DNA of 64,000 bases, from positions 6,572,001-6,636,000 of the forward strand of contig NZ_CP026304.1 of assembly GCF_003054555.1 (NCBI RefSeq), written 5' to 3'. Below, piece by piece: positions 35,498-44,455 of this stretch (position 1 is the first letter of the stretch; each line of letters starts with the position of its first letter). The DNA comes from Streptomyces lunaelactis. Lineage in GTDB: Bacteria; Actinomycetota; Actinomycetes; Streptomycetales; Streptomycetaceae. The position numbers and the translations under genes were made by a program. The notes beneath the pieces were generated by a model that saw only the letters and a program-made list of their open reading frames with translations, ran no database searches and had not been told where the DNA came from.

Positions 35498-35531
35498 ATG
35501 TGAAGGTACAATTTCACAGTTCACATGGCAA
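35498..35531 (-). promoter_or_regulatory. Collagenase promoter with clustered operator half-sites
   Basis: On the minus strand TTGCCA (35526-35531), a 17-base gap and TACCTT (35503-35508) form a good promoter; the start point would be about 90 bases before the ATG. The gap holds two direct TGTGAA half-sites of the regulon palindrome and a TTCACAT half-site follows the -10 element, so three half-sites cover the promoter, but their spacing differs from the 4-base spacer of the other copies. Confidence 0.55.
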
Positions 35532-35947
35532 GGGAAGGGTCCCGCAGGCTATATCAAAGCTGACGTACCATCAGAGATTGCCACTTTGCGGGGCCGGTGG
35601 TAGCCGCATGATCAGCAGGACCTCCGGACCGCCATCGGCGATGCCGGGGAGTAGCGGCGGATGTTCGCGCTCCAGAAGCACGGAACCATGCCGGCAGCTT
35701 GATCGAGGAGTCCATGCGGCGGTGGGAGCAGCCGCCAGACGATGCGGAGGGGCGTTTGCGGGACCCTGGCCCGGAAATGCACTGCTCAGCTGCGCGCTGC
35801 GGGTTCGGTTGTCGTTCCTCGGCTGAGGTCCGCGCGGCGAGCGGCGGCATGGGCAGCGTGACGGGCCGTGGCGCCGTTGTGCGATCACGGCCCGTCACAT
35901 AGCGGCGAGGTCCGACAGTCGGCGGGCCTTTCCGGCCCGCCGCGGTG
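35532..35947. other. Intergenic region between collagenase and bulb-lectin genes
   Basis: No supported gene; small open frames on both strands lack ribosome sites or recognisable domains. It contains two strong inverted repeats: 35858-35898 (13-bp arms GTGACGGGCCGTG, 15-base loop) and 35921-35941. Confidence 0.55.
35921..35941 (-). terminator. Hairpin terminator of the bulb-lectin gene
   Basis: Perfect 8-bp arms GGCGGGCC / GGCCCGCC with loop TTTCC, starting six bases after the lectin stop on the minus strand. Confidence 0.75.
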
Positions 35948-36901
35948 TCAGGTGGACCAGATGACTCCGCCGTTGTGAAGAATGACGACCTTGCCGTCCG
36001 CCCGCAGGACCAGCTGGGCGTTCTCGTGGCCGTGGCTCTTGGAGGCCCAGATGGGGCGGTCGTCGGCGTTGTGGATGACGAGGTTGCCGTCCTGCTGGAA
36101 GATTGCCCGGTGGTTGGCGCCGAACGTCATGGCCGCCCAGATGGGCTTGCCCTTCTCGTTGTAGACGACGAGGTTGCCGTCGCTCTGCATGACCATGCGG
36201 ATGCGGTTGGTGGACCAGGCCTGTCCGACCTGCAGGACACTGGCCGCGTAGACGGTCTTCGTGCCCCAGTTCGGCTTCGGGGTCGCCTTGGCCTTCTTCT
36301 CGGGCGAGTTGCTCGCCTTGGGGCTCGGCGAGGGCGCAGCAGGCTGGACGACGGCGACCTTCGGAGCCTTGCTCTTCTTCGGCTTCGCCTTGCTCGGGGA
36401 CGAACTGGGCTTCTCGGCCACGTAGTCGTCGAGCACGGCGGGGGCGGAGCTCGCGTTCAGGACGGTGTCGGAGTCCGCGGCCAGCCCCTTGGCGGAGTCG
36501 GGTCGCTCGTCATTCGCGCTCCCCACCAGCAGCAGGGGTATGGCGACCAGGACGGCGCCGGCGATCGCGGCCCCCGCCAGGATCGGCTTGCGGGGGCGTC
36601 CTGTGTCGGTACCGGTGGCGGCCTTGACGTCAGGCGGCGCCGTTCCGACGGCCGCCGCCACGGCGACGCCCTCCTCGGGCTCCTCGGCGGGCTTGGCGGC
36701 GGCCGGGGGCGGGGCGGCGGCGGTGGCGGTCGCGGCAGCGGTCTCGCCGCTCGGGGCAGTGCCTGACTCCGCCTTGGGGGCCGCGGCGGGGCTCGGGGCC
36801 TGCTCGTCCGGTGCCGAGGACGGGGGTGGCGACCCGGCCTCCTCTGCGCGGGCGGCGGCCGCCTCCGCGTTCGCGCCGGGGGTGTGGTGCTGGGGGGACA
36901 T
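35948..36901 (-). CDS. Membrane-anchored bulb-type (mannose-binding) lectin protein
   Basis: 317 residues. A long Ala/Pro/Glu-rich cytosolic N-terminus (1 to about 100), one membrane helix (LAGAAIAGAVLVAIPLLLVG, about 105-125), a Ser/Lys/Pro-rich linker, and a C-terminal B_lectin domain with three QxDxNxVxY-type sites: MQSDGNLVVYN, FQQDGNLVIHN and LRADGKVVIL. ATG 36901 is preceded by GAGGAGG. The membrane segment and flanks are clearly similar to those of the ricin-type protein at 38294-39502, so the two are paralogues with different sugar-binding heads. Probably displays the lectin outside the membrane. Confidence 0.82.
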   Translation of the reverse strand: MSPQHHTPGANAEAAAARAEEAGSPPPSSAPDEQAPSPAAAPKAESGTAPSGETAAATATAAAPPPAAAKPAEEPEEGVAVAAAVGTAPPDVKAATGTDTGRPRKPILAGAAIAGAVLVAIPLLLVGSANDERPDSAKGLAADSDTVLNASSAPAVLDDYVAEKPSSSPSKAKPKKSKAPKVAVVQPAAPSPSPKASNSPEKKAKATPKPNWGTKTVYAASVLQVGQAWSTNRIRMVMQSDGNLVVYNEKGKPIWAAMTFGANHRAIFQQDGNLVIHNADDRPIWASKSHGHENAQLVLRADGKVVILHNGGVIWST

Positions 36902-37466
36902 GCGGTACTCCTCCTCGGTGGCGGAGCTGTCGGTGGTGGGCACGGGCCCGCACAGCGGCCGGGCCGGACGAACGCCCGTCGGCGCGGCGGGCTTTGGGCA
37001 AGTGCCGCGTCGAGTGAGCCGGTTCGGCTCTCGGTCCTGGTCGTCGAGTTCCGCGTGACCCTCCGCGGCGGCGGCCGCGGACCGGTCCGAGCCTTTCCGG
37101 GCTGCGAACCTTTGCGAACCTTTCCGAGCCGCGAAGTCCTCCCGTACAGCCCTGGCTTGGACGTCCGGGCGGAAGGCATGTGTACGTCGACGGGTCCGAT
37201 GGCACACCCAACTTAGCCCGTCACAGGGGCGACAGCAGCACTCCCAGCCCCAACCGCCCCACCGCTTTGTCCACCCACGCCTCACTGGTCCTCAAAAGTT
37301 CACCGACCGGGCAGCAAACGGGCACGCGGGGGCCCTGATACGGACATGACCCGGTCGCCCACGGGCGGGGCGCGTGTGGCATCCTGTTGGCTCCCCGATC
37401 TGATCAACGTCGAGGTGCGCGCATGGCGCGCGGCACCCAAGAATTCGTACGGACCGAAGAGTTCAG
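36902..37466. other. Divergent promoter region, lectin and T7SS-associated genes
   Basis: About 565 bases without a supported gene. Open frames that cross it have no ribosome site or family similarity. It must hold the minus-strand lectin promoter and the plus-strand promoter of the T7SS genes; I cannot identify either with confidence. Confidence 0.5.
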
Positions 37467-38297
37467 GTGAAAATGCGGCCCGGAGAACGGCAAGAGGGCA
37501 GGCATGATGCCTTGTCCGTGGTGCCTGACGGCTCCGGCCCGACCGCCGCTTCCGAGCCAGTCGTTGCCGACGTCACCGAGACCACCGAATTCGCGGACAC
37601 GCCCGAGATACCCGAGGCCGTGCGGGCCGCCGCCCGCCGGGCGCCGGGGCACTGGATCGGCGTGGTCGACCCGGAGTGGACCGAGGAGCGGACGCCGCCG
37701 GAGTGGGCGGTGCTGGGGGAGTGGCAGTCGGACGAGGACGGGGGCGTGGGGGACTACCGCGCCAACCCGGCGTACCGGCCCTCGGCCCGGGTGCTCGGCT
37801 GGCCGGAGCCCAGCGACCCGGTGGACGCGGCGGCGCAGCGTGCCGCCACCGGTTACGGCTCGGTGGACGAGGCGCTCGCGGCGCTCGCGGAGGCGGAGAT
37901 CACAGTGGTGCGCGGGCCGGATGGCGGGCCGCTCACGGCCACCGGCCTGGACGGGGCACCGGTGGTGCTGTTGTTCACCTCGCCGGTACACGAGTTCATG
38001 TCCGCGGCACTTCGACATGACACGCTTCCCGCACGCGAGTTGGCCCGTTCACTGAGTGCTTCGGGCACCCGGTTGCTGGCGAACGCCGGAGCCGCGGCCC
38101 CCTTGCTTGTCCCGGCGGACAGTCTTCTCGATCCCGTACGTGTGCCGGGTGCCGAGGGGGCGCCCGCAGCAGAGGCCGTGACGGTGGAGAGCTCCGGCGG
38201 CCCCTCCGGCTCGGCGGACCGCACCGGCCCTGCGGCCGCGGCCCGGACCGACAGCTCTCCTGAACCCTGGCCCCACACCACAGGGAGGACCACGTGA
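37467..38297 (+). CDS. Type VII secretion-associated protein (SseB-like)
   Basis: 276 residues with acidic, Ala-rich composition. It begins at GTG 37467 (an ATG two codons later is also possible). Residues about 55-95 contain APGHWIGVVDPEWTEERTPP followed by WAVLGEWQSDEDGGVGDYR, the block typical of Streptomyces T7SS-associated proteins; about 145-200 resemble an SseB-like fold with VVLLFTSPVHEFMSAAL. The last 60 residues look disordered. It overlaps the ricin-type gene as GTGA. Confidence 0.72.
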   Translation: MKMRPGERQEGRHDALSVVPDGSGPTAASEPVVADVTETTEFADTPEIPEAVRAAARRAPGHWIGVVDPEWTEERTPPEWAVLGEWQSDEDGGVGDYRANPAYRPSARVLGWPEPSDPVDAAAQRAATGYGSVDEALAALAEAEITVVRGPDGGPLTATGLDGAPVVLLFTSPVHEFMSAALRHDTLPARELARSLSASGTRLLANAGAAAPLLVPADSLLDPVRVPGAEGAPAAEAVTVESSGGPSGSADRTGPAAAARTDSSPEPWPHTTGRTT

Positions 38298-39502
38298 CAC
38301 GTTCGGCCCCACAACCCCCCATCTCCCCGTGTGCCGAGCCCGGTTCCGACGGCGAGGAGACGGCCGCGACCGCAGCCGTCGCCGAGCCCGCACCCGCACC
38401 CGCACCCAAGACCGAGCCCAACTCTGAGCCCGCGGAGGCGAAGAGCGGAGCCGAGGCCGGTACGAAACTTGCCGCGGCCGAGGAGACGGCCGCACAGGGC
38501 AGCACCACAGAGCCCGAAGGCGGCGCCGGCTCCGAGACCGGCACCAACTCCGAGACCGGCACCAGCTCCGAGAGCGGGGCGGCCTCCGGCAGTCAGTCCG
38601 AAGCCGAAGGCGACCCCGGTGCCGCCGCGGCCGCCAAGAGCCGGCTGCCGGCGCTCGTACGGACCATGACCGTGACCGCGATCGACCGGCCGCAGCAGCA
38701 GGCCGGACCGGTGGGGCGGCCGGGTAAGGCGGTGCTGGCCGGGGCCGCGGTCGCGGGGGCGCTGCTCGTGGCGGTGCCGTTCATGATGCTCGGCGGGAAC
38801 GACGACAAGGACCGCAGAGGGCCGGCGTCGGCGGGAACAGTGCTCGGCGGGAACGCGCAGGACGCACCGGGCGAGTTCGCTACGACCACACCCGACACCG
38901 GTTCCTCCGGCGACGGCAAGAAGGACCCCGACCAGCAGGGCAAGCAGAAGGAGCCGGTGAAAGAGGCTTCCGCGTCCGCTCCGGTGAAGGGCGGGGACAA
39001 GGGCGAGGGCCGGCCGAAGGACGCCGGTACGAAGGACCAGCCGGAGAAACAGAGCGGCGGGAAGACGTCCGATGGCCGCAAGGACCAGCCCGCGAAGGCC
39101 GGTTCGGGCGTGACTCTCAGTGCCCCCGTCTCCCTGCGCAGTCACCTCTCGGGCCGTTGCATCGACGTACCGGGCGGCGACTTCAGCGACGGCAAGCAGC
39201 TGATCGTGTGGGACTGCAACAACGGCCCCGCGCAGAGGTGGCAGTTCGCCTCCGACGGCACCGTCCGCATCAAGGGCAAGTGCCTGGACGTGGCCAACGC
39301 GAACTACAACGACGGCACCCCCATCCAGATCGCCTGGTGCAGTGGCAACGCCGCCCAGAAGTTCGTCCTGAACGCCAGCCACGACCTGGTCAACACCGTT
39401 GTCGGCAAGTGCGTCGACATCAAGGACAACAACCGGGGCAGCGGGGCCCGGCTGCAGCTGTGGAGCTGCGCGGGGACCGACAACCAGAAGTGGAGCGTCT
39501 GA
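38294..39502 (+). CDS. Membrane-anchored ricin-type beta-trefoil lectin protein
   Basis: 402 residues. A disordered, acidic, Ala/Glu/Ser-rich N-terminus (1 to about 130) faces the cytosol; one membrane helix follows (AVLAGAAVAGALLVAVPFMML, about 145-165); a Lys/Pro/Gly linker leads to a C-terminal ricin B-type trefoil (about 275-402) with GRCIDVPGGDFSDGKQLIVW, GKCLDVANANYNDGTPIQIAW and GKCVDIKDNNRGSGARLQLW repeats (each cited within its QxW unit). The GTG start overlaps the upstream stop. The paralogous membrane segment in the lectin at 35948 suggests a shared scaffold with swapped lectin heads. Confidence 0.85.
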   Translation: MTRSAPQPPISPCAEPGSDGEETAATAAVAEPAPAPAPKTEPNSEPAEAKSGAEAGTKLAAAEETAAQGSTTEPEGGAGSETGTNSETGTSSESGAASGSQSEAEGDPGAAAAAKSRLPALVRTMTVTAIDRPQQQAGPVGRPGKAVLAGAAVAGALLVAVPFMMLGGNDDKDRRGPASAGTVLGGNAQDAPGEFATTTPDTGSSGDGKKDPDQQGKQKEPVKEASASAPVKGGDKGEGRPKDAGTKDQPEKQSGGKTSDGRKDQPAKAGSGVTLSAPVSLRSHLSGRCIDVPGGDFSDGKQLIVWDCNNGPAQRWQFASDGTVRIKGKCLDVANANYNDGTPIQIAWCSGNAAQKFVLNASHDLVNTVVGKCVDIKDNNRGSGARLQLWSCAGTDNQKWSV

Positions 39503-39646
39503 CAGGACGCCCGCAGACCGAGAACACCGCTCTCGGCACTCGCCCGCCCCCAGGGCGAGGCATGATGGCACCGTCGGCTCGCCGACACGCGCCCCCGGAC
39601 GAGGGGGTGCCCACTGCAGACGCCCCCGTGGCAAGGAGGTTGGTGC

Positions 39647-42600
39647 GTGTCGCGCCAGGTACTGACCGTCGGTCCGGGGGACCGCTACCGGACGATCGGT
39701 GAGGCACTCGCGGCCGCCCGTACCGGCGCACTCATCAGCGTCCGGCCCGGGACATACGCGGAGAACCTGGTGATCAACACCAGGGTCACCCTCACCGCCG
39801 CCGAAGGGCGGGGGACGGTGGAGATCCGCCCGCGCTCGGGCAGCGTGATCGCGCTGCGCGCCGACGCCGTGATGCTCTCCGAACTGACTCTGCGCGGCGG
39901 CGACGCCGAACTGCCGGCCGTGGACGTGCGGCGCGGGCAGGCCGCCCTCGACGGCTGTGAGGTCGTCGGCGCCGCCTGGACCGCGATGCTGGCCGGCGGA
40001 ACGGGTTCACTCGCGCTGCGGGAGTGCCGGGTGAGCAACCCGCAGGGCGCGGGCATCGTGGTCACCTCGACCACGCCAACCACCGTTGAGTCCTGCACCT
40101 TCGAACACCTGGGCACCAGCGGCCTGGTCATCGCGGAGCAGGGCGAGGCACGCATCCGCGGTTGCACGGTCCGCGACGCCCGCGGCAACGGCCTGCTCGC
40201 CAACGGCGAGGCCCGCGGCACCGTCGAGGACTGCGACATCTCCTCCACCGACAAACCCTCCATCGCCCTGGAGCAGAACTGCTCCCTCTCGGTGGTCCGC
40301 ACCGTGGTGCACGACACCAGCACCGGCGTGCACCTGAGCAGCGGGGGCCGTACGACGCTGGAGGACGTCCGCGTCACCGGAGCGTCCGGGAACGGCATCA
40401 CACTGGCCCAGGGCACCGACCCGGTACTGCGCCGCTGCCGCGTCTCGCGTACGCGCGGCCACGGCGTGCTCGTCACCGACCGGGCGCGCGGCACCTTCGA
40501 GGACTGCTGGGTGGACGGCGCGCAGGGCGCGGCGCTGCGGGTCGCGGGAGCCGCCTCCCCGGCCCTGACCGGCCTGACGGTCCGCGACTGCGACCAGACC
40601 GGGCTGCTCCTGGAGGAGGACTCGGCGCCGGAGCTGGACCGCCTCGAGGTGATCGGCGGCTCGCCCGCGATCGCGGTGCGCGGCGGTGCCAACCCGCTGC
40701 TGCGACGGGCCCGGCTGGTGGAACCCTCCGGTGACGGCATCTCAACCGCCAAGGACGCCCGCGGCCGCGTAGAGGACTGCGAGATCGTCCGGCCGAAGGG
40801 CGCGGGTGTACGCGTCGCCTCCGGCAGCACCCTCTACCTGGCCGGTGGCGGAGTCTCCGACACGGCCACCAGCGGTCTGGTCGTGGAGGACGGCGGCAAC
40901 GTCACCGTCCGCGACTTCCGCGTCGAGATATCCGGCGAGGAGGGTGTGGTCGTCGCCACAGGCGGCGAGCTGACCGCCAACCGCACCGCGGTGCACGCCC
41001 CCAAGGGCCACGGTTTCCTCCTCCGCGAGGGCGCGCTCGCCTCGCTCAGCGGCTGCGAGGTCTCCGGCGGCGCCCAGGACGGCTTCCGGGTGGAGTCCAC
41101 GGCGCCGGTGTCCCTGGTGAACTGCCTCGCCCGGGAGAACTTGGGCGGCGGCCTGGTGCAGACCGCGCCCGGCGACCGGCTGGCCGTTGAGGGCCTGAAC
41201 AGCACCGGCAACGGCAAGCGGGACGCGTGGGGCAGCGGCAGCGCCGAGAACACCGACCCGGCCGGCTCCGGCGCCGCGGACGGGCCCCTGCCGGACCGCG
41301 CGGACGGCCCGCTCGGTGCCCTGAACGCGCTGATCGGCCTGGAGAACGTCAAGCAGCAGGTGCGCACCCTGGTCAACCTGACGCAGCTCGCCCAGCGCCG
41401 CGAACAACTCGGCATGTCGGCCCCGCCGATGGGCCGGCACCTGATCTTCGCCGGTCCGCCCGGCACCGGTAAGACCACCGTCGCCCGCCTGTACGGGGCG
41501 ATCCTCGCCGAACTGGGTTCGCTGCGCAGCGGGCACCTGGTGGAGGTCTCCCGAGCCGACCTGGTCGCGCAGGTCGTCGGCGGTACCGCGATCAAGACCA
41601 CCGAGACCTTCCAACGGGCGCTCGGCGGTGTGCTGTTCATCGACGAGGCGTACACGCTCGCCTCGGACAGCGGCAACGGCGGCGCCGACTTCGGCCGTGA
41701 GGCGGTGGACACCCTGCTGAAGCTGATGGAGGACCACCGCGACGACGTGGTGGTGGTCGCGGCCGGCTACTCCCGCGAGATGGAGTCCTTCCTCGGCTCC
41801 AACCCCGGCTTGGCTTCCCGCTTTTCGCGGACCGTCGAGTTCGAGAACTACTCGGTGCCCGAACTGGTCGCGATCATGGAGAACATGTGCGCCCAGCACC
41901 AGTACGAGCTGGGCGAGGGCACCGCGGCGGCGCTGGCCGCGCACTTCGAGGCGATGCCTCGGGACAGCGGCTTCGGCAACGGCCGTGCCGCACGCGGAGT
42001 GTTCGAGGAGATGGTGGACAGACAGGCGGTCCGGCTCGCCACCCTGCAGCAGGTCGGTGAGCACGACCTGCGGCTGCTGCTGCCGGAGGACGTCTCCGCC
42101 ACCGCCGGCGCGTTGGCCGCCGAGACCGCGGCCCCGGCCGACGACCCGCTGACCCGCCTCGGCGACATGATCGGCCTGGCCGAGGTGAAGCGCGAGGTCG
42201 CGGACCTGGTCAACCTCATCACCACCGCCCGCCACCGTGCCGCCGCCGGGCTGCCGGTGCCCTCCCTCAGCAACCACCTGGTCTTCACCGGCCCGCCCGG
42301 TACGGGCAAGACCACCGTCGCCCGCCTCTACGGGGAGATCCTGACCCAGCTCGGCATCCTCGACCGGGGCCAGCTGATCGAGGCGGCCCGCGCCGACCTG
42401 GTCGGCCGCTACATCGGCCACACCGCCCAGCTGACCCGCGAGGTCTTCGAACGAGCCCGCGGCGGCGTGCTGTTCATCGACGAGGCGTACACCCTCACCC
42501 CGCGCGGCGGCGGCGCCGACTTCGGCCAGGAGGCCGTGGACACCCTGCTGAAGCTGATGGAGGACCACCGCCACGAGGTGGTCGTCATCGTCGCCGGCTA

Positions 42601-42958
42601 CACGGACGAGATGGATCGCTTCCTCGCCTCCAACCCGGGCCTGTCCTCCCGCTTCCCGCGCCGGATCTCCTTCGCGGACTACTCCTCCGAGGAACTGGTC
42701 ACCATCGTGCGGGCCCAGGCCTCGAGCATGGGCTACGAGTGCGGAGCCGGCACCGGCCCGCTGCTCAAGGAGTACTTCGACTCGCTGCCCCGGGACCGCT
42801 CCTTCGGCAACGCCCGCCTGGCCCGTCAGGTGGTCGAGTCGATGGTCACCCGCCAGGCGGGGCGGCTCAGTTCACTGGCCACACCCACTCTGGACGACCT
42901 GCGCATCCTGCTCCCCGAGGACGTCGTGTCCGAGGCACCGAAGGCGGCTCCCCGATGA
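39647..42958 (+). CDS. Parallel beta-helix / double AAA (CbbX/EccA-like) ATPase
   Basis: 1103 residues. Residues about 10-515 are a right-handed parallel beta-helix of roughly 22-25-residue coils, with repeated GxGxxVxxxAxxxxxxCxxxxxxG patterns. Two CbxX/CfqX-type AAA modules follow: Walker A GPPGTGKT at about 603-610 and again at 882-889, each with FIDEAYTL Walker B and FxxxxDTLLKLMEDHR segments. Such AAA modules occur in EccA, the cytosolic ATPase of ESX systems. The GTG at 39647 has AGGAGG eight bases upstream. It overlaps mycosin as ATGA. Proposed role: cytosolic chaperone/unfoldase for T7SS substrates with the helix as substrate platform (inference). Confidence 0.88.
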   Translation: MSRQVLTVGPGDRYRTIGEALAAARTGALISVRPGTYAENLVINTRVTLTAAEGRGTVEIRPRSGSVIALRADAVMLSELTLRGGDAELPAVDVRRGQAALDGCEVVGAAWTAMLAGGTGSLALRECRVSNPQGAGIVVTSTTPTTVESCTFEHLGTSGLVIAEQGEARIRGCTVRDARGNGLLANGEARGTVEDCDISSTDKPSIALEQNCSLSVVRTVVHDTSTGVHLSSGGRTTLEDVRVTGASGNGITLAQGTDPVLRRCRVSRTRGHGVLVTDRARGTFEDCWVDGAQGAALRVAGAASPALTGLTVRDCDQTGLLLEEDSAPELDRLEVIGGSPAIAVRGGANPLLRRARLVEPSGDGISTAKDARGRVEDCEIVRPKGAGVRVASGSTLYLAGGGVSDTATSGLVVEDGGNVTVRDFRVEISGEEGVVVATGGELTANRTAVHAPKGHGFLLREGALASLSGCEVSGGAQDGFRVESTAPVSLVNCLARENLGGGLVQTAPGDRLAVEGLNSTGNGKRDAWGSGSAENTDPAGSGAADGPLPDRADGPLGALNALIGLENVKQQVRTLVNLTQLAQRREQLGMSAPPMGRHLIFAGPPGTGKTTVARLYGAILAELGSLRSGHLVEVSRADLVAQVVGGTAIKTTETFQRALGGVLFIDEAYTLASDSGNGGADFGREAVDTLLKLMEDHRDDVVVVAAGYSREMESFLGSNPGLASRFSRTVEFENYSVPELVAIMENMCAQHQYELGEGTAAALAAHFEAMPRDSGFGNGRAARGVFEEMVDRQAVRLATLQQVGEHDLRLLLPEDVSATAGALAAETAAPADDPLTRLGDMIGLAEVKREVADLVNLITTARHRAAAGLPVPSLSNHLVFTGPPGTGKTTVARLYGEILTQLGILDRGQLIEAARADLVGRYIGHTAQLTREVFERARGGVLFIDEAYTLTPRGGGADFGQEAVDTLLKLMEDHRHEVVVIVAGYTDEMDRFLASNPGLSSRFPRRISFADYSSEELVTIVRAQASSMGYECGAGTGPLLKEYFDSLPRDRSFGNARLARQVVESMVTRQAGRLSSLATPTLDDLRILLPEDVVSEAPKAAPR

Positions 42959-44199
42959 GGATGCCCGCCCGCGGGGTGGCCCGCCTGCTGTCCGGCACCG
43001 GACTCGCCGCCGCGCTGCTGCTGCCCACGGCCGTCCCGGCCCAGGCGGCACCCCTGTCGCGCCTGCCGGCGGCCGACGGGAAGAAGGGCCAGGAACTGCC
43101 CGGCATGCCCTCCGCGCTCGATCCGGACGCGGATGCGGTCACCTGCACCCCCGCGTCCCGCGAGAAGGCGAAGAAGCAGGACTGGTCGCGCCAGCGCCTC
43201 GACCTGGACCGGCTGCACCAGTACAGCACCGGCGCGGGCGTGACCGTCGCCCTGATCGACACCGGTGTCGTCCCGGGCGCCGCCGGGCTCAGCGGCAGGG
43301 TCACCGCCGAGGGCACGGCCGGCGACGACTGCGTCGGCCACGGAACCTTCATGGCCGGGCTGATCGCCGGGACCGGCGACGGCGGTTCGCGTCTGACCGG
43401 TGTCGCCCCGGGCGCGAAGATCCTGGCCCTGCGCGGTACCGACCAGCGCGGTCAGGCGAGCGCCGACCTCGTCACGCAGGCGCTGCGCGAGGCGACCGAG
43501 GCCGGAGCCGACGTCATCGCCGTCGCGGCGTCCCTGCCGCGTCGTGACGCGGAACTGACCCGTGCGGTCGCCGACGCCCGCCGTGAGGGCGCGCTGGTGG
43601 TCGCCGCGGCCACCCCGGACCCGCCCCGGGGCGGCACCGACGAAATCCCGTCGCGCACCTACTGGCCGGCCGGTGAACCCGGGGTCCTCTCGGTCGCCGA
43701 CATGCTTCCCGGCGGTGTCCGCCCGGACAACTCCCTGGCCACCAGAGGCATCGACCTGGCCGCCCCCGGCGCCGGGGTGGTCTCCGGCGGCCCGCGCGGC
43801 GACGGCCACTACCTCGGCGCCGGCGCCTCGGTGGCCACCGCCTACGCCGCAGGGGCCGCCGCGGCAGTCCGCGCCGTCCGGCCCGACGACTCGCCCGACG
43901 CCGTCGCGCGCCGTCTCACCGCCACCGCCTACCCCGCCGACATCCCCCAGCTGGACCCGTACGCCGCCGTCACCACGGTCCTCGGCGACTCGGGTACGGC
44001 TGCCGGCGCCGAGCGCGCCGCGGACCCCGTGGCCGTCCGCGACACCTCGGCCGCCGACCGCGCCACCGACCGAGCCATGCTTTTCGTCCTCCTCGGCACC
44101 GCAGGCGTCCTCGCCATCCTGTGGGCCGCCTTCGCCCTCCCCAGGGCCCGCGCCCGGGGCTGGCGTCCGGCGGGAGCGGGCGGCACGGACAAGGACTGA
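42955..44199 (+). CDS. mycP: Mycosin (S8 subtilisin-like, T7SS) with altered oxyanion site
   Basis: 414 residues: signal peptide (AVPAQA-AP, about 26-32), subtilase domain and a C-terminal membrane helix (LFVLLGTAGVLAILWAAFAL) followed by a basic tail, the usual MycP layout. Catalytic residues: Asp102 (ALIDTGV), His129 (GHGTFMAG), Ser292 (GASVATAYA). In the position of the oxyanion Asn (AAAGN in subtilisins) the sequence is AAATPD, so the Asn appears replaced by Pro221. ATG 42955 overlaps the AAA stop as ATGA. In ESX systems MycP stabilises the membrane complex, a role that does not need catalysis. Confidence 0.87.
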   Translation: MRMPARGVARLLSGTGLAAALLLPTAVPAQAAPLSRLPAADGKKGQELPGMPSALDPDADAVTCTPASREKAKKQDWSRQRLDLDRLHQYSTGAGVTVALIDTGVVPGAAGLSGRVTAEGTAGDDCVGHGTFMAGLIAGTGDGGSRLTGVAPGAKILALRGTDQRGQASADLVTQALREATEAGADVIAVAASLPRRDAELTRAVADARREGALVVAAATPDPPRGGTDEIPSRTYWPAGEPGVLSVADMLPGGVRPDNSLATRGIDLAAPGAGVVSGGPRGDGHYLGAGASVATAYAAGAAAAVRAVRPDDSPDAVARRLTATAYPADIPQLDPYAAVTTVLGDSGTAAGAERAADPVAVRDTSAADRATDRAMLFVLLGTAGVLAILWAAFALPRARARGWRPAGAGGTDKD

Positions 44200-44207
44200 A
44201 CGGAGCT

Positions 44208-44239
44208 GCGGGTGGGGTGCCCCTTGGCGCCCCACCCGC
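44208..44239 (+). terminator. Hairpin terminator after mycosin
   Basis: Perfect 10-bp arms GCGGGTGGGG / CCCCACCCGC with a 12-base loop, nine bases after the mycosin stop. Confidence 0.75.
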
Positions 44240-44244
44240 AGGCC

Positions 44245-44285
44245 CGTACGGCCGGCCCCGGCAACTCGCAGGTGCCGGCCGTACG
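44245..44285. repeat. Inverted repeat in the mycosin/EccC junction
   Basis: Perfect 12-bp arms CGTACGGCCGGC / GCCGGCCGTACG with a 17-base loop between the terminators of two convergent genes. It may add to termination in both directions. Confidence 0.5.
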
Positions 44286-44390
44286 TTGTTCCCGACCAGT
44301 TGCCGACGCCGAAACGCCGGCTCGAGAACTCGCCGGTCACCCATCGGTCGCGGCCGTCCACCAGCGCCGTACAACCGGCCCGGAACCGGC

Positions 44391-44419
44391 AGCGGGGGCC
44401 ACCTCAAGTGGCCCCCGCT
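44391..44419 (-). terminator. Hairpin terminator after EccC
   Basis: Perfect 12-bp arms AGCGGGGGCCAC / GTGGCCCCCGCT with loop CTCAA, 37 bases past the EccC stop on the minus strand. Confidence 0.75.
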
Positions 44420-44455
44420 ACGGGTTCCGTACGTACCCTTCGCGCTCGTGGTCCC

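Noticed and set aside
35554..35902. Small genes on both strands between collagenase and lectin
   Set aside because: No ribosome site, no domain, and the frames cover strong hairpins.
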